DNA of 64,000 nt. Source: JANPBY01 sp963851405 (lineage in GTDB: Bacteria > Actinomycetota > Actinomycetes > DATJPE01). Within the stretch, counting starts at the first letter, position 1. Every line of letters begins with the position of its first letter. Location of the stretch: assembly GCA_963851405.1 (NCBI GenBank), contig CAWKPB010000006.1:310001-374000 (forward strand), in the 5' to 3' direction. The translations under genes and the position numbers were made by a program. Below, one piece after another: positions 40,753 to 49,886 of this stretch. Under the pieces are notes generated by a model, which saw nothing but the letters and a program-made list of their open reading frames with translations, searched no databases and was not told the origin of the DNA.

Positions 40753-42831
40753 GTGACCCCCTCGACCTCGACGGTGAACTTCGAATGGACGGAGGAGGAC
40801 GAGGCGGTCGTCGATACCGTGCGAACGCTCGCCATGGACGCGGTTCAACAGGTCGGGAACGGCCATCCGGGGACCGCCATGAGCCTTGCCCCGGCGGCGA
40901 CCCTTGTCTGGCAGCGGTTCCTTCGCCACGACCCGTCTGAGCCAGAATGGATCGGCCGCGATCGCTTCGTGCTGTCCTGCGGGCACTCCAGCCTGACCCT
41001 CTACATCCAGCTCTTCCTCTCCGGCTACAACGTCACGCTGGACGACCTGCGGTCGTTTCGCACCTTCGGCAGCAAGACACCTGGGCACCCCGAACACGGC
41101 CACACAGCAGGCGTCGAAACGACCACCGGCCCCTTGGGGCAAGGGCTGGGAAACGCGGTCGGAATGGCCATGGCGGCTCGCTATGAGCGCCAGCTCCTCG
41201 ACCCCGAAGCGCCTGTGGGCGACAGCGTCTTTGATCACACGATCTGGTGCATCGCCTCCGACGGCGACCTGCAGGAGGGCGTCACGTCCGAGGCATCATC
41301 GCTCGCCGGAACCCTCGAGCTCGGCAACTTGATCGTGATCTGGGATGACAACCACATCTCTATCGAAGGCGACACCGAAGTCGCGTTCACCGAGGACGTG
41401 GCAGGGCGTTACGAGGCGTACGGCTGGCAGGTTCAGCACGTTGACCGATTGCCCAATGGTGACATCGATGTGCGGGCCCTCTCCGAGGCCTTGGCGTTGG
41501 CTCAGTCCGACCGCGAGCGGCCCTCCTTCATCGCACTCCGCACGACGATTGCCTGGCCAGCACCTAATCTTCAGAACACCGCGAAGTCTCATGGCTCTGC
41601 TCTTGGCCCGGACGAGGTCGCCGCGACCAAAGAGATCCTGGGCTTCGACCCCGGGCAGCACTTCGTCGTTACAGACCGAGTGCGCGCGCATGCAGGCGCG
41701 GTTGCTGACCGAGGTCGAATCGCGCGGGCCGAATGGGAGCGCGCCTATCAGGTGTGGCGGTCGGCGCAGCCAGACCGGGCCGACCTCCTCGACCGATTGC
41801 TGGCACGCCGACTGCCAACGGGTTGGGAGACGCACCTCCCCACGTTCCCGGCTTCAGCCAAGGGTGAGGCCACCCGAATCTCCTCCGGCAAAGTCCTCGA
41901 TGCCCTCGGACCGGTTCTTCCCGAGCTTTTCGGGGGTTCAGCCGACCTCGCCGGATCAAACATGACCACCATCGCGGGGTCGGACTCCTTCCTTCCCGGG
42001 ATCTCTGGCGGGCGCCAGATCCACTTCGGAATCCGAGAGCACGCCATGGCCGCAGCGATGAACGGCATGGCCTTGCACGGCAAGCTCCGTCCCTACGGGG
42101 GGACCTTCCTCATCTTCAGCGACTACATGCGTCCCGCGGTCCGACTGGCCGCGTTGATGGGCCAGCCCGTCACGTACGTCTGGACCCATGACTCGATCGG
42201 ACTGGGCGAGGACGGCCCCACCCACCAACCGGTCGAACAGCTCACCGCCTTGAGGGCAATCCCCGGACTCGACGTCGTTCGACCAGGCGACGCGAATGAG
42301 ACCGCCGTTGCGTGGGCCACGGTCTTGAGACGCGCCCATCGGCCGGCAGGCTTGTGCTTGAGCCGTCAAGCCGTCCCCGTGCTCGATCGAGAGGTGTACG
42401 GCGCCGCCGAAGGAACCGCTCGCGGCGGTTACATCCTCGCGGAGGCGGATTCCGGGAGCCCCGATCTGGTCCTGGTGGCTAGCGGGTCTGAGGTCTCGGT
42501 GGCGCTCACCGCCCGCGCGATGCTCGAGGCCGAGGGGATCGCCACTCGTGTGGTGTCCATGCCTTGCCTGGAGTGGTTCTACGAGCAGCCCGGCGACTAC
42601 CGCGACAGCATCCTCCCACCAGCGGTTCGCGCACGGGTCTCCGTGGAAGCCGGACTGGCCGCCAGTTGGCGAGACATCGTGGGCGACTTCGGGCGTTCGG
42701 TCAGCCTCGAACACTACGGCGCCTCCGGGGCCTCAGACGTGCTCTACGAGGAATTCGGTCTGACTCCCGACGCCGTGGTTGCCGCCGCAAAGAGCTCGCT
42801 CGCCCAGGCCAACGGAGGTGCCCATGGCTGA
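40753..42831 (+). CDS. tkt: Transketolase
   Basis: Thiamine diphosphate enzyme of the non-oxidative pentose phosphate pathway, transferring two-carbon units between sugar phosphates. The 692-residue protein starts at GTG 40753. Visible are VGNGHPGTAMSLAP, SCGHSSLTLYIQLFLSGY, the ThDP motif ASDGDLQEGVTSEASSLAGTLELGNLIVIWDDN, RTTIAWP, the catalytic Glu region HFGIREHAMAAAMNGMALHG, and THDSIGLGEDGPTHQPVEQL. First gene of the tkt-tal-zwf-opcA-pgl operon; tal starts inside its last codons. Confidence 0.97.
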   Translation: MTPSTSTVNFEWTEEDEAVVDTVRTLAMDAVQQVGNGHPGTAMSLAPAATLVWQRFLRHDPSEPEWIGRDRFVLSCGHSSLTLYIQLFLSGYNVTLDDLRSFRTFGSKTPGHPEHGHTAGVETTTGPLGQGLGNAVGMAMAARYERQLLDPEAPVGDSVFDHTIWCIASDGDLQEGVTSEASSLAGTLELGNLIVIWDDNHISIEGDTEVAFTEDVAGRYEAYGWQVQHVDRLPNGDIDVRALSEALALAQSDRERPSFIALRTTIAWPAPNLQNTAKSHGSALGPDEVAATKEILGFDPGQHFVVTDRVRAHAGAVADRGRIARAEWERAYQVWRSAQPDRADLLDRLLARRLPTGWETHLPTFPASAKGEATRISSGKVLDALGPVLPELFGGSADLAGSNMTTIAGSDSFLPGISGGRQIHFGIREHAMAAAMNGMALHGKLRPYGGTFLIFSDYMRPAVRLAALMGQPVTYVWTHDSIGLGEDGPTHQPVEQLTALRAIPGLDVVRPGDANETAVAWATVLRRAHRPAGLCLSRQAVPVLDREVYGAAEGTARGGYILAEADSGSPDLVLVASGSEVSVALTARAMLEAEGIATRVVSMPCLEWFYEQPGDYRDSILPPAVRARVSVEAGLAASWRDIVGDFGRSVSLEHYGASGASDVLYEEFGLTPDAVVAAAKSSLAQANGGAHG

Positions 42832-43936
42832 CGTGTTCTCGCACTTGCAGGCGCAGGGTGTTGCGGTTTGGCTCGACGACTTGAGCCGGACCCGGCTGTC
42901 CAGCGGCAGCCTGGCGGATCTCGTCGCGGCGGGACAGTGCGTCGGGGTCACCACCAACCCGTCGATCTTCGCTAACGCGTTGGCCCAAGGTGAGGCGTAC
43001 GCAGATCAGCTGGCCGATCTGGCTCAGCGCAAGGTGACCGTCGAGGAGGCCGTGCGAGCTCTCACGACCTACGACGTCCGCTGGGCGTGTGACGTTCTTT
43101 CGGCCGTCTACGACGCTTCTGAGCACGTGGATGGGCGGGTGTCGATCGAGGTTGACCCTCGGCTCGCGCACGACACCGCGACCACGATCGCCGAGGCCCG
43201 CGCCTTGTGGTGGCTCGTCGACCGACCCAACGTGCTGATCAAGATCCCCGCAACGCTTGAAGGGCTGCCCGCCATCTCCCAGGCGATCAGCGAGGGAATC
43301 AGCGTCAACGTGACCTTGATCTTCGGCATCGACCGCTATCGCAAAGTCATCGAGGCCTTCTTCGAGGGCCTAGAGCGCGCCCGGGCCGCGGGGATCGACT
43401 TGGCGACCATTCACTCCGTGGCCTCGTTCTTCGTGTCCCGTGTCGACACCGAGGTCGACGCTCGGTTAGGGGCATTGAGCGAAGACGCAGCAGATCTACG
43501 CGGCCAGGCGGCCATCGCCAATGCCCGCCTCGCCTACGCCGTTTACGTCGAGGAGTTCTCTCGTCCTCGATGGGCTGCGCTGAGCGCGGCCGGTGCGAGG
43601 CCACAGCGGCCCTTGTGGGCGTCGACCGGCGTCAAAGACCCGGCCTACGACGACACCCGGTACGTGGTCGACCTGGTCGCTGCAGGGACCGTCAACACCA
43701 TGCCCGAAGCCACCCTGCTGGCCATCGCCGATCACGGGACAGTACGAGGCGATGCCGTGACAGGGACCTACGCCGACGCCGAGCGGATCTTTGGTGAATT
43801 GAGGTCGCTAGGGATCGATCTGGACGACGTGGTCGAGGTGCTCGAGAGGGAAGGTGTCCAGAAGTTCGAAGACTCCTGGGTGTCCCTTCTCGAGACTGTG
43901 CAACGAGAGCTCGCAGCCGCGCCAACGCGGGCCTGA
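42824..43936 (+). CDS. tal: Transaldolase
   Basis: Transfers a dihydroxyacetone unit between sugar phosphates in the pentose phosphate pathway. ATG 42824 (MADVFSHLQAQG) has GGAGG 7 bases upstream and overlaps the tkt stop by 8 bases. The 370-residue length is that of the long actinobacterial transaldolases. Motifs: GVTTNPSIFANAL near 41-53, the Schiff-base Lys140 in VLIKIPATLEGLP, NVTLIFGIDRY and SVASFFVSRVDTEVD. Adjacent to zwf with no gap. Confidence 0.96.
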   Translation: MADVFSHLQAQGVAVWLDDLSRTRLSSGSLADLVAAGQCVGVTTNPSIFANALAQGEAYADQLADLAQRKVTVEEAVRALTTYDVRWACDVLSAVYDASEHVDGRVSIEVDPRLAHDTATTIAEARALWWLVDRPNVLIKIPATLEGLPAISQAISEGISVNVTLIFGIDRYRKVIEAFFEGLERARAAGIDLATIHSVASFFVSRVDTEVDARLGALSEDAADLRGQAAIANARLAYAVYVEEFSRPRWAALSAAGARPQRPLWASTGVKDPAYDDTRYVVDLVAAGTVNTMPEATLLAIADHGTVRGDAVTGTYADAERIFGELRSLGIDLDDVVEVLEREGVQKFEDSWVSLLETVQRELAAAPTRA

Positions 43937-45469
43937 ATGATGGACGGATTCTCGAACAACCCGCTCAGGGATCCGCGCGACCGACGGTTACCCAAGGTCG
44001 CCGGGCCCTGTGGGTTGGTCATCTTCGGAGTGACGGGAGATCTGGCCCGCAAGAAACTGATGCCCGCTGTCTACGACCTGTTCAACAGGGGGCTCCTACC
44101 TCCCGGATTCAGTCTGGTCGGCTATGCCCGTCGCGAGTGGGCCGACCAGGACTTCGCCGAAGTCGTCCACGCATCCGTCAAGGAGCATGCTCGCACCCCA
44201 TACAGCGAGGATGTCTGGACGCAACTGTGCCAAGGGCTGCGCTTCGTCGCCGGGGACTTCGCGGATGATGCAGCCTTCGACCTGCTTCGCGACACCGTGC
44301 TCGAGCTCGATCAACAACGAGGTACCGGCGGTAATCACGCGTTCTACCTCTCAGTACCGCCGAAGTTCTTCCCCCAGGTCGTCAACCAGCTCAAGAACCA
44401 TGGACTCGCCGACGGTCCCCCCGGGGCGTGGCGACGCGCAGTCATCGAGAAGCCGTTCGGCCACAATCTGGCCAGCGCTCAAGAACTCGACCGAGTCGTC
44501 CGGGAGGTGTTTCCCGCAGGCTCGGAGTTCCGCATCGATCACTACCTCGGCAAGGAGACCGTCCAGAACATCCTGGCGCTGCGGTTTGCGAACGCGATGT
44601 TCGAGCCGGTCTGGAATGCGCATTTCGTTGACCACGTCCAGATCACCATGGCCGAAGACGTCGGCGTCGGCGGACGAGCTGGGTACTACGACGGCATCGG
44701 GGCTGCGCGTGACGTCATGCAAAACCACCTGCTTCAACTCCTGGCACTCACGGCAATGGAGGAGCCGGTGTCCTTCGAAGCCGCGGACCTCCGCTTGGAG
44801 AAGGAGAAGATTCTGTCCGCCGTCCGACTGCCCGCGGATCTTTCGCGCCATACCGCGCGCGGACAGTACGCCGCGGGGTGGCAAGGCGGCGAGTTGGTCG
44901 CCGGCTACCTCGACGAGGATGCGATTCCCCAGCAATCAACGACTGAGACTTATGCAGCCGTGCGCTTGGACCTCGACACGCGACGGTGGGCCGGAGTCCC
45001 CTTCTACCTGCGGACGGGCAAGCGATTGGGGCGCCGAGTCACCGAGGTCGCCGTCGTCTTCAGGCGCGCGCCACACCTTCCGTTCGAGACCACGGCCACG
45101 GAAGAGCTCGGACAAAACGCGCTAGTCATCCGCGTCCAACCCGATGAGGGCATCTCCGTGCGATTCGGATCGAAAGTCCCCGGAACGGCCATGGAAGTCC
45201 GAGACGTGACGATGGACTTCTCCTACGGGGAGTCCTTTCTGGAGTCCAGCCCCGAGGCCTACGAGCGTCTGATTCTCGATGTCTTGATCGGGGAAGCTCC
45301 ACTGTTCCCGAGGCAGCGCGAGGTCGAGCTTTCGTGGGGGATCCTGGACCCGATCGAGGAGTTCTGGGCCCGGCAGGGTCGGCCGGAGCCCTACGCCGCG
45401 GGAACCTGGGGACCCGCGGGGGCCGACGCGATGATCGCTGCGGACGGCCGTATCTGGAGAAGGCCATGA
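43937..45469 (+). CDS. zwf: Glucose-6-phosphate dehydrogenase
   Basis: First step of the oxidative pentose phosphate pathway, producing NADPH. The 510-residue protein has the nucleotide-binding IFGVTGDLARKKLMPAVYDLFNRGLLPP near residues 31-58, EKPFGHNLASAQ, the active-site RIDHYLGKETVQNILALRFAN, and the C-terminal RPEPYAAGTWGPAGADAMIAADGRIWRRP, as in other OpcA-dependent enzymes. Two start ATGs lie in a row at 43937 and 43940. Its stop overlaps the opcA start. Confidence 0.97.
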   Translation: MMDGFSNNPLRDPRDRRLPKVAGPCGLVIFGVTGDLARKKLMPAVYDLFNRGLLPPGFSLVGYARREWADQDFAEVVHASVKEHARTPYSEDVWTQLCQGLRFVAGDFADDAAFDLLRDTVLELDQQRGTGGNHAFYLSVPPKFFPQVVNQLKNHGLADGPPGAWRRAVIEKPFGHNLASAQELDRVVREVFPAGSEFRIDHYLGKETVQNILALRFANAMFEPVWNAHFVDHVQITMAEDVGVGGRAGYYDGIGAARDVMQNHLLQLLALTAMEEPVSFEAADLRLEKEKILSAVRLPADLSRHTARGQYAAGWQGGELVAGYLDEDAIPQQSTTETYAAVRLDLDTRRWAGVPFYLRTGKRLGRRVTEVAVVFRRAPHLPFETTATEELGQNALVIRVQPDEGISVRFGSKVPGTAMEVRDVTMDFSYGESFLESSPEAYERLILDVLIGEAPLFPRQREVELSWGILDPIEEFWARQGRPEPYAAGTWGPAGADAMIAADGRIWRRP

Positions 45470-46383
45470 TCCAGGACCTCGCTGACACGACGGCAGCACA
45501 GGTGGCGGCCGCGATCGTTTTGGCGCGACACCGAGCTGGCGTTCAAGCCGTGGGCATGGTGGCGACGTTGGTGATCGTCACGGACGAGGCTGCCCACTAT
45601 GACGCTCTCAAGGCGGCGCAGGAGATGTCGCGCGAACACCCGGCGCGCCTTCTCGTTGCGATCCCCAGGCCAGGGCGCGACACCGCCCGTCTCGACGCCG
45701 AGCTTAGATTCCTGGGCGACTCCGGACCCGGAGAGACCGTCATCCTGCGGCTTCACGGCCCACTCGCGGATCATGCCGAATCCGTCCTACTCCCCCTCCT
45801 TCTGCCGGATGCGCCCGTCGTGGTTTGGTGGCCAGGGCCGGCACCGGGCACTCCGGCCATGGATCCGGTCGGTCAACTGGCTCGACGCCGCGTCACGGAT
45901 GCAGCCGAGTCCCCGGACCATCTCGCCGTCCTAGCCGAGCGCGCAGTCTCTTATCAGCCGGGTGACACAGATCTTGCCTGGACGCGGATCACTGCGTGGC
46001 GGACGGTTCTGGCCGCCGCGCTGGATCAGCCGTACGCCCCTCCGGTCAACGCCGAAGTCGGCTGCGAGCCCGGGAGCCCCAGCGCCGAATTGCTCGCCCG
46101 CTGGCTTGAACGCTGCCTGCAGGTCCCGACGTCCAGGGTGGACACGGAGGGTCCCGGCATTACCTCGGTGATCATCCACACCGCGGACGGCCCGATCGCC
46201 ATTGAGCGCCCGGACGGTCGCGTCGCCCAACTCAGCAGGCCGGGACAGCCAACCCGCGAGGCACCTCTCCATGCCCGCGACACCGTAGAAATCCTCGCGG
46301 AGGAAATGCGCCGGCTCGACCCGGACGAGATCTACGCCGACGTGCTCGCCTGGACCGGTCTGCCCGTGGGACCCCACGCGTGA
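45466..46383 (+). CDS. opcA: Glucose-6-phosphate dehydrogenase assembly protein OpcA
   Basis: Allosteric assembly factor required for Zwf activity in cyanobacteria and actinobacteria. ATG 45466 overlaps the zwf stop (ATGA) with GGAGA nearby; upstream in-frame sequence is inside zwf. The 305-residue protein has ATLVIVTDEAAHYDALKAAQEMSREHPARLLVAIPR, the VILRLHGPLADHAESVLLPLLLPDAPVVVWWPG core and the TDLAWTRITAWRTVLAAALDQP segment characteristic of OpcA. Followed by pgl with a GTGA overlap. Confidence 0.95.
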   Translation: MIQDLADTTAAQVAAAIVLARHRAGVQAVGMVATLVIVTDEAAHYDALKAAQEMSREHPARLLVAIPRPGRDTARLDAELRFLGDSGPGETVILRLHGPLADHAESVLLPLLLPDAPVVVWWPGPAPGTPAMDPVGQLARRRVTDAAESPDHLAVLAERAVSYQPGDTDLAWTRITAWRTVLAAALDQPYAPPVNAEVGCEPGSPSAELLARWLERCLQVPTSRVDTEGPGITSVIIHTADGPIAIERPDGRVAQLSRPGQPTREAPLHARDTVEILAEEMRRLDPDEIYADVLAWTGLPVGPHA

Positions 46384-47165
46384 CCGCGCACGAGTTGACG
46401 GTCCACCGGGACGCCGAGTTGATGGCGAGCGCGGCCGCTGCGCGTCTGATCACCACCCTCGTTGACGCCCAGAGCGCCCAAGGGTTCGCCCATCTGTGTC
46501 TGACTGGTGGTCGGACCGGAACGGCAGTCCTGGCCGCTGTCGCCGACTCCCCTGCTCGAGACGCCGTGGACTGGACTCGCCTCGATGTGTGGTGGAGCGA
46601 TGAGCGGTTCGTCCGACGAGCCGATCAGGATCGCAACGAACGGGCCGCCCGAGCCACCCTTCTGGACCGAGTGCCCGTGGATCCTTCTCGAGTCCATTCA
46701 ATGCCGGCAGCCGACGACGCCAGCACGACCGATCCGGAGACAGCGGCCGAGAAGTACGCGGCCGAGCTGCTGCAGGCTGCGGGGCCGAACGATCGCGCGG
46801 GTGTTCCCGCGTTCGACGTTTCCCTTCTCGGAGTCGGCGAAGACGGCCACGTCGCCTCTCTTTTTCCTGAGCAGCCGGCACTGTACGAGCGTCACAGGTC
46901 GGTCATCGCCGTCCACGGCTCGCCCAAACCTCCGCCGCTAAGGCTCAGCTTGACCCTTCCCGCGCTGTGCGCCGCACGCGAGGTCTGGCTGATAGCCACC
47001 GGTGCCGCCAAGGCGGGTGCCGTGCGGTTGATGCTCGATGAGCATGCAGGCGCACTCCAGGTGCCCGCGTCGGCGGCGCGGGGTACGCGGCGGACGCTGG
47101 TTCTGCTCGACACGACGGCAGCCAGTCGACTCCCGTCAGGGCTTGACCGGATCGCCAGTCCCTGA
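46380..47165 (+). CDS. pgl: 6-phosphogluconolactonase
   Basis: Hydrolyses 6-phosphogluconolactone between Zwf and Gnd. A 261-residue member of the DevB/SOL family with HLCLTGGRTGTAVLAAV, DVWWSDERFVRRADQDRNERAARATLLDRV (active-site region), SLLGVGEDGHVASLFPEQPAL with catalytic His, and SLTLPALCAAREVWLIATGAAKAGAV. GTG 46380 overlaps the opcA stop. Last gene of the operon; a weak inverted repeat (CTAGTT/AACTAG, 47169-47198) lies after it and before the convergent rbpA. Confidence 0.95.
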   Translation: MTAHELTVHRDAELMASAAAARLITTLVDAQSAQGFAHLCLTGGRTGTAVLAAVADSPARDAVDWTRLDVWWSDERFVRRADQDRNERAARATLLDRVPVDPSRVHSMPAADDASTTDPETAAEKYAAELLQAAGPNDRAGVPAFDVSLLGVGEDGHVASLFPEQPALYERHRSVIAVHGSPKPPPLRLSLTLPALCAAREVWLIATGAAKAGAVRLMLDEHAGALQVPASAARGTRRTLVLLDTTAASRLPSGLDRIASP

Positions 47166-47207
47166 CCTCTAGTTTTCCGATCGACGTCTTGGAACTAGGT
47201 GTCGGAC

Positions 47208-47543
47208 CTACTCGGCGCCCCGCAGCTTCGCCAGAGCTTCCTCAAGGATCGCGTCGCCATCGACGTCGTTGCGCCGTTCGCGGACATAGGCCAGGTGGGT
47301 CTTGTACGGCTCGTTGCGTGGCGGCGCGGGCGGATTTGCTCGGTCCCTGGAAGCGGGATACCCGCACTTGGGGCAGTCCCATTGCTCCGGGATGGCAGCC
47401 TCGGTTGCGAACGATGGTCGCGTCTCGTGCCCGTTGGAACACCAGAATGAGACTCGCCGGCGTGGAGCCGCGTCACCGCGCTCGGCCTCCCCCATGGGTC
47501 CGGCGCCGACTCGACTGCCTTTGATCGCGCTTCCGCTCGCCAT
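47208..47543 (-). CDS. rbpA: RNA polymerase-binding protein RbpA
   Basis: Actinobacteria-specific transcription factor that stabilises promoter complexes with the principal sigma factor. The 111-residue protein has an N-terminal tail, the zinc-binding RbpA core domain (RRRVSFWCSNGHETRPSFATEAAIPEQWDCPKCG, ligands Cys35, His39, Cys57, Cys60), and the basic linker plus sigma-interacting helix (KTHLAYVRERRNDVDGDAILEEALAKLRG). Nearly all recognised features are present. It lies 11 bp downstream of secG and may share its transcript. Confidence 0.96.
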   Translation of the reverse strand: MASGSAIKGSRVGAGPMGEAERGDAAPRRRVSFWCSNGHETRPSFATEAAIPEQWDCPKCGYPASRDRANPPAPPRNEPYKTHLAYVRERRNDVDGDAILEEALAKLRGAE

Positions 47544-47553
47544 CGTCGTCCTC

Positions 47554-47790
47554 TCAGGTGTTGTTCGCGATGAGCAGGCCCAAACCGACCACGCTGGTGA
47601 TCCAGACCAACCCGACGATGATGGTGATGCGGTCGAGGTTTCGCTCAGCTACGGCCGAGCCCCCGACCGAAGAGGTCGCCCCCCCACCGAACATGTCTGA
47701 CAACCCGCCGCCCTTGCCCTTGTGCAACAGAACCAGAACGATCATCAGCAGGCTGGACACGACCAAAACAACACCCAGCGCGTAAACCAT
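47554..47790 (-). CDS. secG: Preprotein translocase subunit SecG
   Basis: Small subunit of the SecYEG channel. The 78-residue protein starts at ATG 47790 with AAGGG 5 bases upstream. Two transmembrane segments (about 5-24 and 54-73) flank a Gly-rich cytoplasmic loop HKGKGGGLSDMFGGG, which is the SecG hallmark. The usual gene order tpiA-secG is kept; there is no ppc gene between secG and the pentose phosphate operon, in contrast to some mycobacteria and corynebacteria. Confidence 0.92.
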   Translation of the reverse strand: MVYALGVVLVVSSLLMIVLVLLHKGKGGGLSDMFGGGATSSVGGSAVAERNLDRITIIVGLVWITSVVGLGLLIANNT

Positions 47791-47851
47791 GAGATCCCTT
47801 CTGGACGCATCAAGATGGCGGACTAACGACTCCCGCGCTACAGCATGGTAC

Positions 47852-48667
47852 CTAGTCGGTTGGCTCGAGATGGAACCGGACGATTCGGACGAAGTCCTCG
47901 GGATCCAAACTGGCACCACCGACCAAGGCTCCGTCCACATCTGACTCGGCCATGATGGCCGCAATGTTCGAGCCTTTGACGGAACCGCCGTACAGGATCC
48001 GTACGCCATCAGCGAGGTCACCGGAGTACAACTCCGAGAGCCTGGTGCGCAGCGCAGCACAGACTTCCTGAGCGTCTTGGGGGGTGGCCACCTCGCCGGT
48101 GCCGATCGCCCAGACGGGTTCGTAGGCGACGACGATCGCCCGTGCCTGATCGGCGGACACACCCTCGAGCGCCCCGTCCAGTTGTCCGACCGTGTGCGAG
48201 ACGTGCTCTCCCGCCTGGCGGACTACCAGTCCTTCCCCGACGCAGAGCACGGGAATCAACCCGTGGCGCAGCGCCGCCGCAACCTTCGCGCGCACCACCC
48301 GGTCGTCTTCATGGTGGTATTCGCGCCGCTCGCTGTGCCCGACGGCGACGTACGTGCAGCCCAGCTTCGACAACATGGCCCCGGAGACCTCGCCCGTAAA
48401 CGCGCCGGAGTCGTGCGCGGACAGGTCCTGTGCGCCGTAGGCCAGCGCCAGCCGATCGCCATCCACCAGCGTCTGCACCGACCTGAGATCGGTGTACGGC
48501 GGTAGGACGGCGACGTCCACCCTCGCATAGTCATCGTCGGTCAGAGCGAAGGCCAACTTCTGGGTCAGCGCAATCGCTTCGAGGTGATTGAGGTTCATCT
48601 TCCAGTTACCCGCCATCAAGGGCTTGCGCCCCCCGGCTTTACGGCGCTGCGCCGACGGTGTCGTCAT
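47852..48667 (-). CDS. tpiA: Triose-phosphate isomerase
   Basis: Interconverts dihydroxyacetone phosphate and glyceraldehyde 3-phosphate. The 271-residue TIM barrel has Lys in MAGNWKMNLNH, catalytic His in VAVGHSERREYHHEDD and Glu in VVAYEPVWAIGTGEVATPQ, plus the phosphate-binding GGSVKGSN and GALVGGASLDP. ATG 48667 follows the pgk stop by three bases. The N-terminal extension (about 17 residues, KAGGRKPL) is modest. Confidence 0.96.
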   Translation of the reverse strand: MTTPSAQRRKAGGRKPLMAGNWKMNLNHLEAIALTQKLAFALTDDDYARVDVAVLPPYTDLRSVQTLVDGDRLALAYGAQDLSAHDSGAFTGEVSGAMLSKLGCTYVAVGHSERREYHHEDDRVVRAKVAAALRHGLIPVLCVGEGLVVRQAGEHVSHTVGQLDGALEGVSADQARAIVVAYEPVWAIGTGEVATPQDAQEVCAALRTRLSELYSGDLADGVRILYGGSVKGSNIAAIMAESDVDGALVGGASLDPEDFVRIVRFHLEPTD

Positions 48668-48670
48668 CGA

Positions 48671-49882
48671 TCAGCCCTCCAAGGCCGTGAGGCCGGGGAG
48701 CTCGCGGCCCTCGAGGTACTCCAAGGACGCGCCCCCACCGGTCGAGATGTGTCCGAACGCTGAATCCGGGTATCCGAGTGCGCGCACCGCTGCAGCAGAA
48801 TCTCCTCCGCCAACAACGGTCAGTCCGTCGACCTCCATAAGGGCCTCAGCCAGGGCACTGGTCCCCAGCGCGAACGGTGCCAGTTCGAAGGCACCCATGG
48901 GTCCGTTCCAAAACACAGTGCGTGCGTTCGCAAGCGCCTTGGCGAACGACTCCCGCGTAGCTGGACCGATGTCCAGCCCCATCCGGTCAGCGGGGATCGC
49001 ATCGGCAGCGACCACCTCGTGATGTGCATCGGCGGCGAACGACGTCGCAGCAACAACATCGCTGGGCAGCAGCAGGTCCACGCCGGAGGTCCGAGCCTGC
49101 TCGATCAACCCGCGCACGGTATCGAGCTGATCAACTTCGAGCAGGCTGTTTCCGACTTCGTGACCTTGCGCAGCCAAGAACGTGAAAGCCATTCCCCCAC
49201 CGATGAGAAGTCGATCGACGCGCGTCAAGAGGTTGCCAATCACACCGAGTTTGTCGGAGACCTTGGCTCCGCCCAGAACCACGGCGTACGGGCGCAGCGG
49301 TGAATCCGTCAGTCTCCGCAGAACCTCGATTTCGGTGGTGACCAGAACCCCGGCGTAGTGGGGAAGCAGGGCGGGTAGATCAAAGACACTCGCGTGCTTG
49401 CGGTGGACGGCGCCGAAGCCGTCCCCCACATACGCATCGGCCAGATCAGCGAGCTGCCGGGCCATATCTTGACGCTCGCTGTCGTTCTTCGACGTCTCAG
49501 CAGGCTCGAAGCGCAGGTTTTCGAGCAGAGCCACCGAGCCTTCGCCAAGGGCACCCACAACCGCGCGGGCGGATGGCCCGTAGGAGTCGGTGGCGAACGC
49601 CACCGGAGCCCGTAAGAGCGTCGAGAGGCGATCCGCGACCGGAGCGAGGGAAAGCGCGGGGACAGCCTCACCTTTCGGTCGGCCGAGGTGCGCGCACACG
49701 ACGACGGATGCGCCGCCGTCGACCAGAGCCCGCAGGGTCGGAAGACTGGCCCGCACCCTGCCGTCATCGGTGATACGACGACCGCCATGACCATCATCGG
49801 CGAGCGGGACGTTCAGGTCGCAGCGCACGATGACACGACGACCTCGTACGCCCCCCGCGAGGACGGAGTCCAGTCCTAGCAC
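48671..49882 (-). CDS. pgk: Phosphoglycerate kinase
   Basis: Transfers phosphate from 1,3-bisphosphoglycerate to ADP in glycolysis. GTG 49882 (VLGLDSVLAGGVRGRRVIVRCDLNVPL) lies 4 bases after the gap stop and gives 403 residues, the normal length; the frame upstream of it is open but has no homology. Motifs: RCDLNVPLADDG, VCAHLGRPKG, ALLENLRFEPAE, VLGGAKVSDKLGVI, FWNGPMGAFE and GGGDSAAAVRALG, HISTGGGASLEYLEG. No strong ribosome binding site is seen, so coupling to gap is likely. Confidence 0.96.
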   Translation of the reverse strand: MLGLDSVLAGGVRGRRVIVRCDLNVPLADDGHGGRRITDDGRVRASLPTLRALVDGGASVVVCAHLGRPKGEAVPALSLAPVADRLSTLLRAPVAFATDSYGPSARAVVGALGEGSVALLENLRFEPAETSKNDSERQDMARQLADLADAYVGDGFGAVHRKHASVFDLPALLPHYAGVLVTTEIEVLRRLTDSPLRPYAVVLGGAKVSDKLGVIGNLLTRVDRLLIGGGMAFTFLAAQGHEVGNSLLEVDQLDTVRGLIEQARTSGVDLLLPSDVVAATSFAADAHHEVVAADAIPADRMGLDIGPATRESFAKALANARTVFWNGPMGAFELAPFALGTSALAEALMEVDGLTVVGGGDSAAAVRALGYPDSAFGHISTGGGASLEYLEGRELPGLTALEG

Positions 49883-49886
49883 CGGG

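Noticed and set aside
47169..47198. Inverted repeat CTAGTT/AACTAG between pgl and rbpA as terminator
   Set aside because: Only a 6-bp AT-leaning stem with bulges; too weak to list as a separate terminator.
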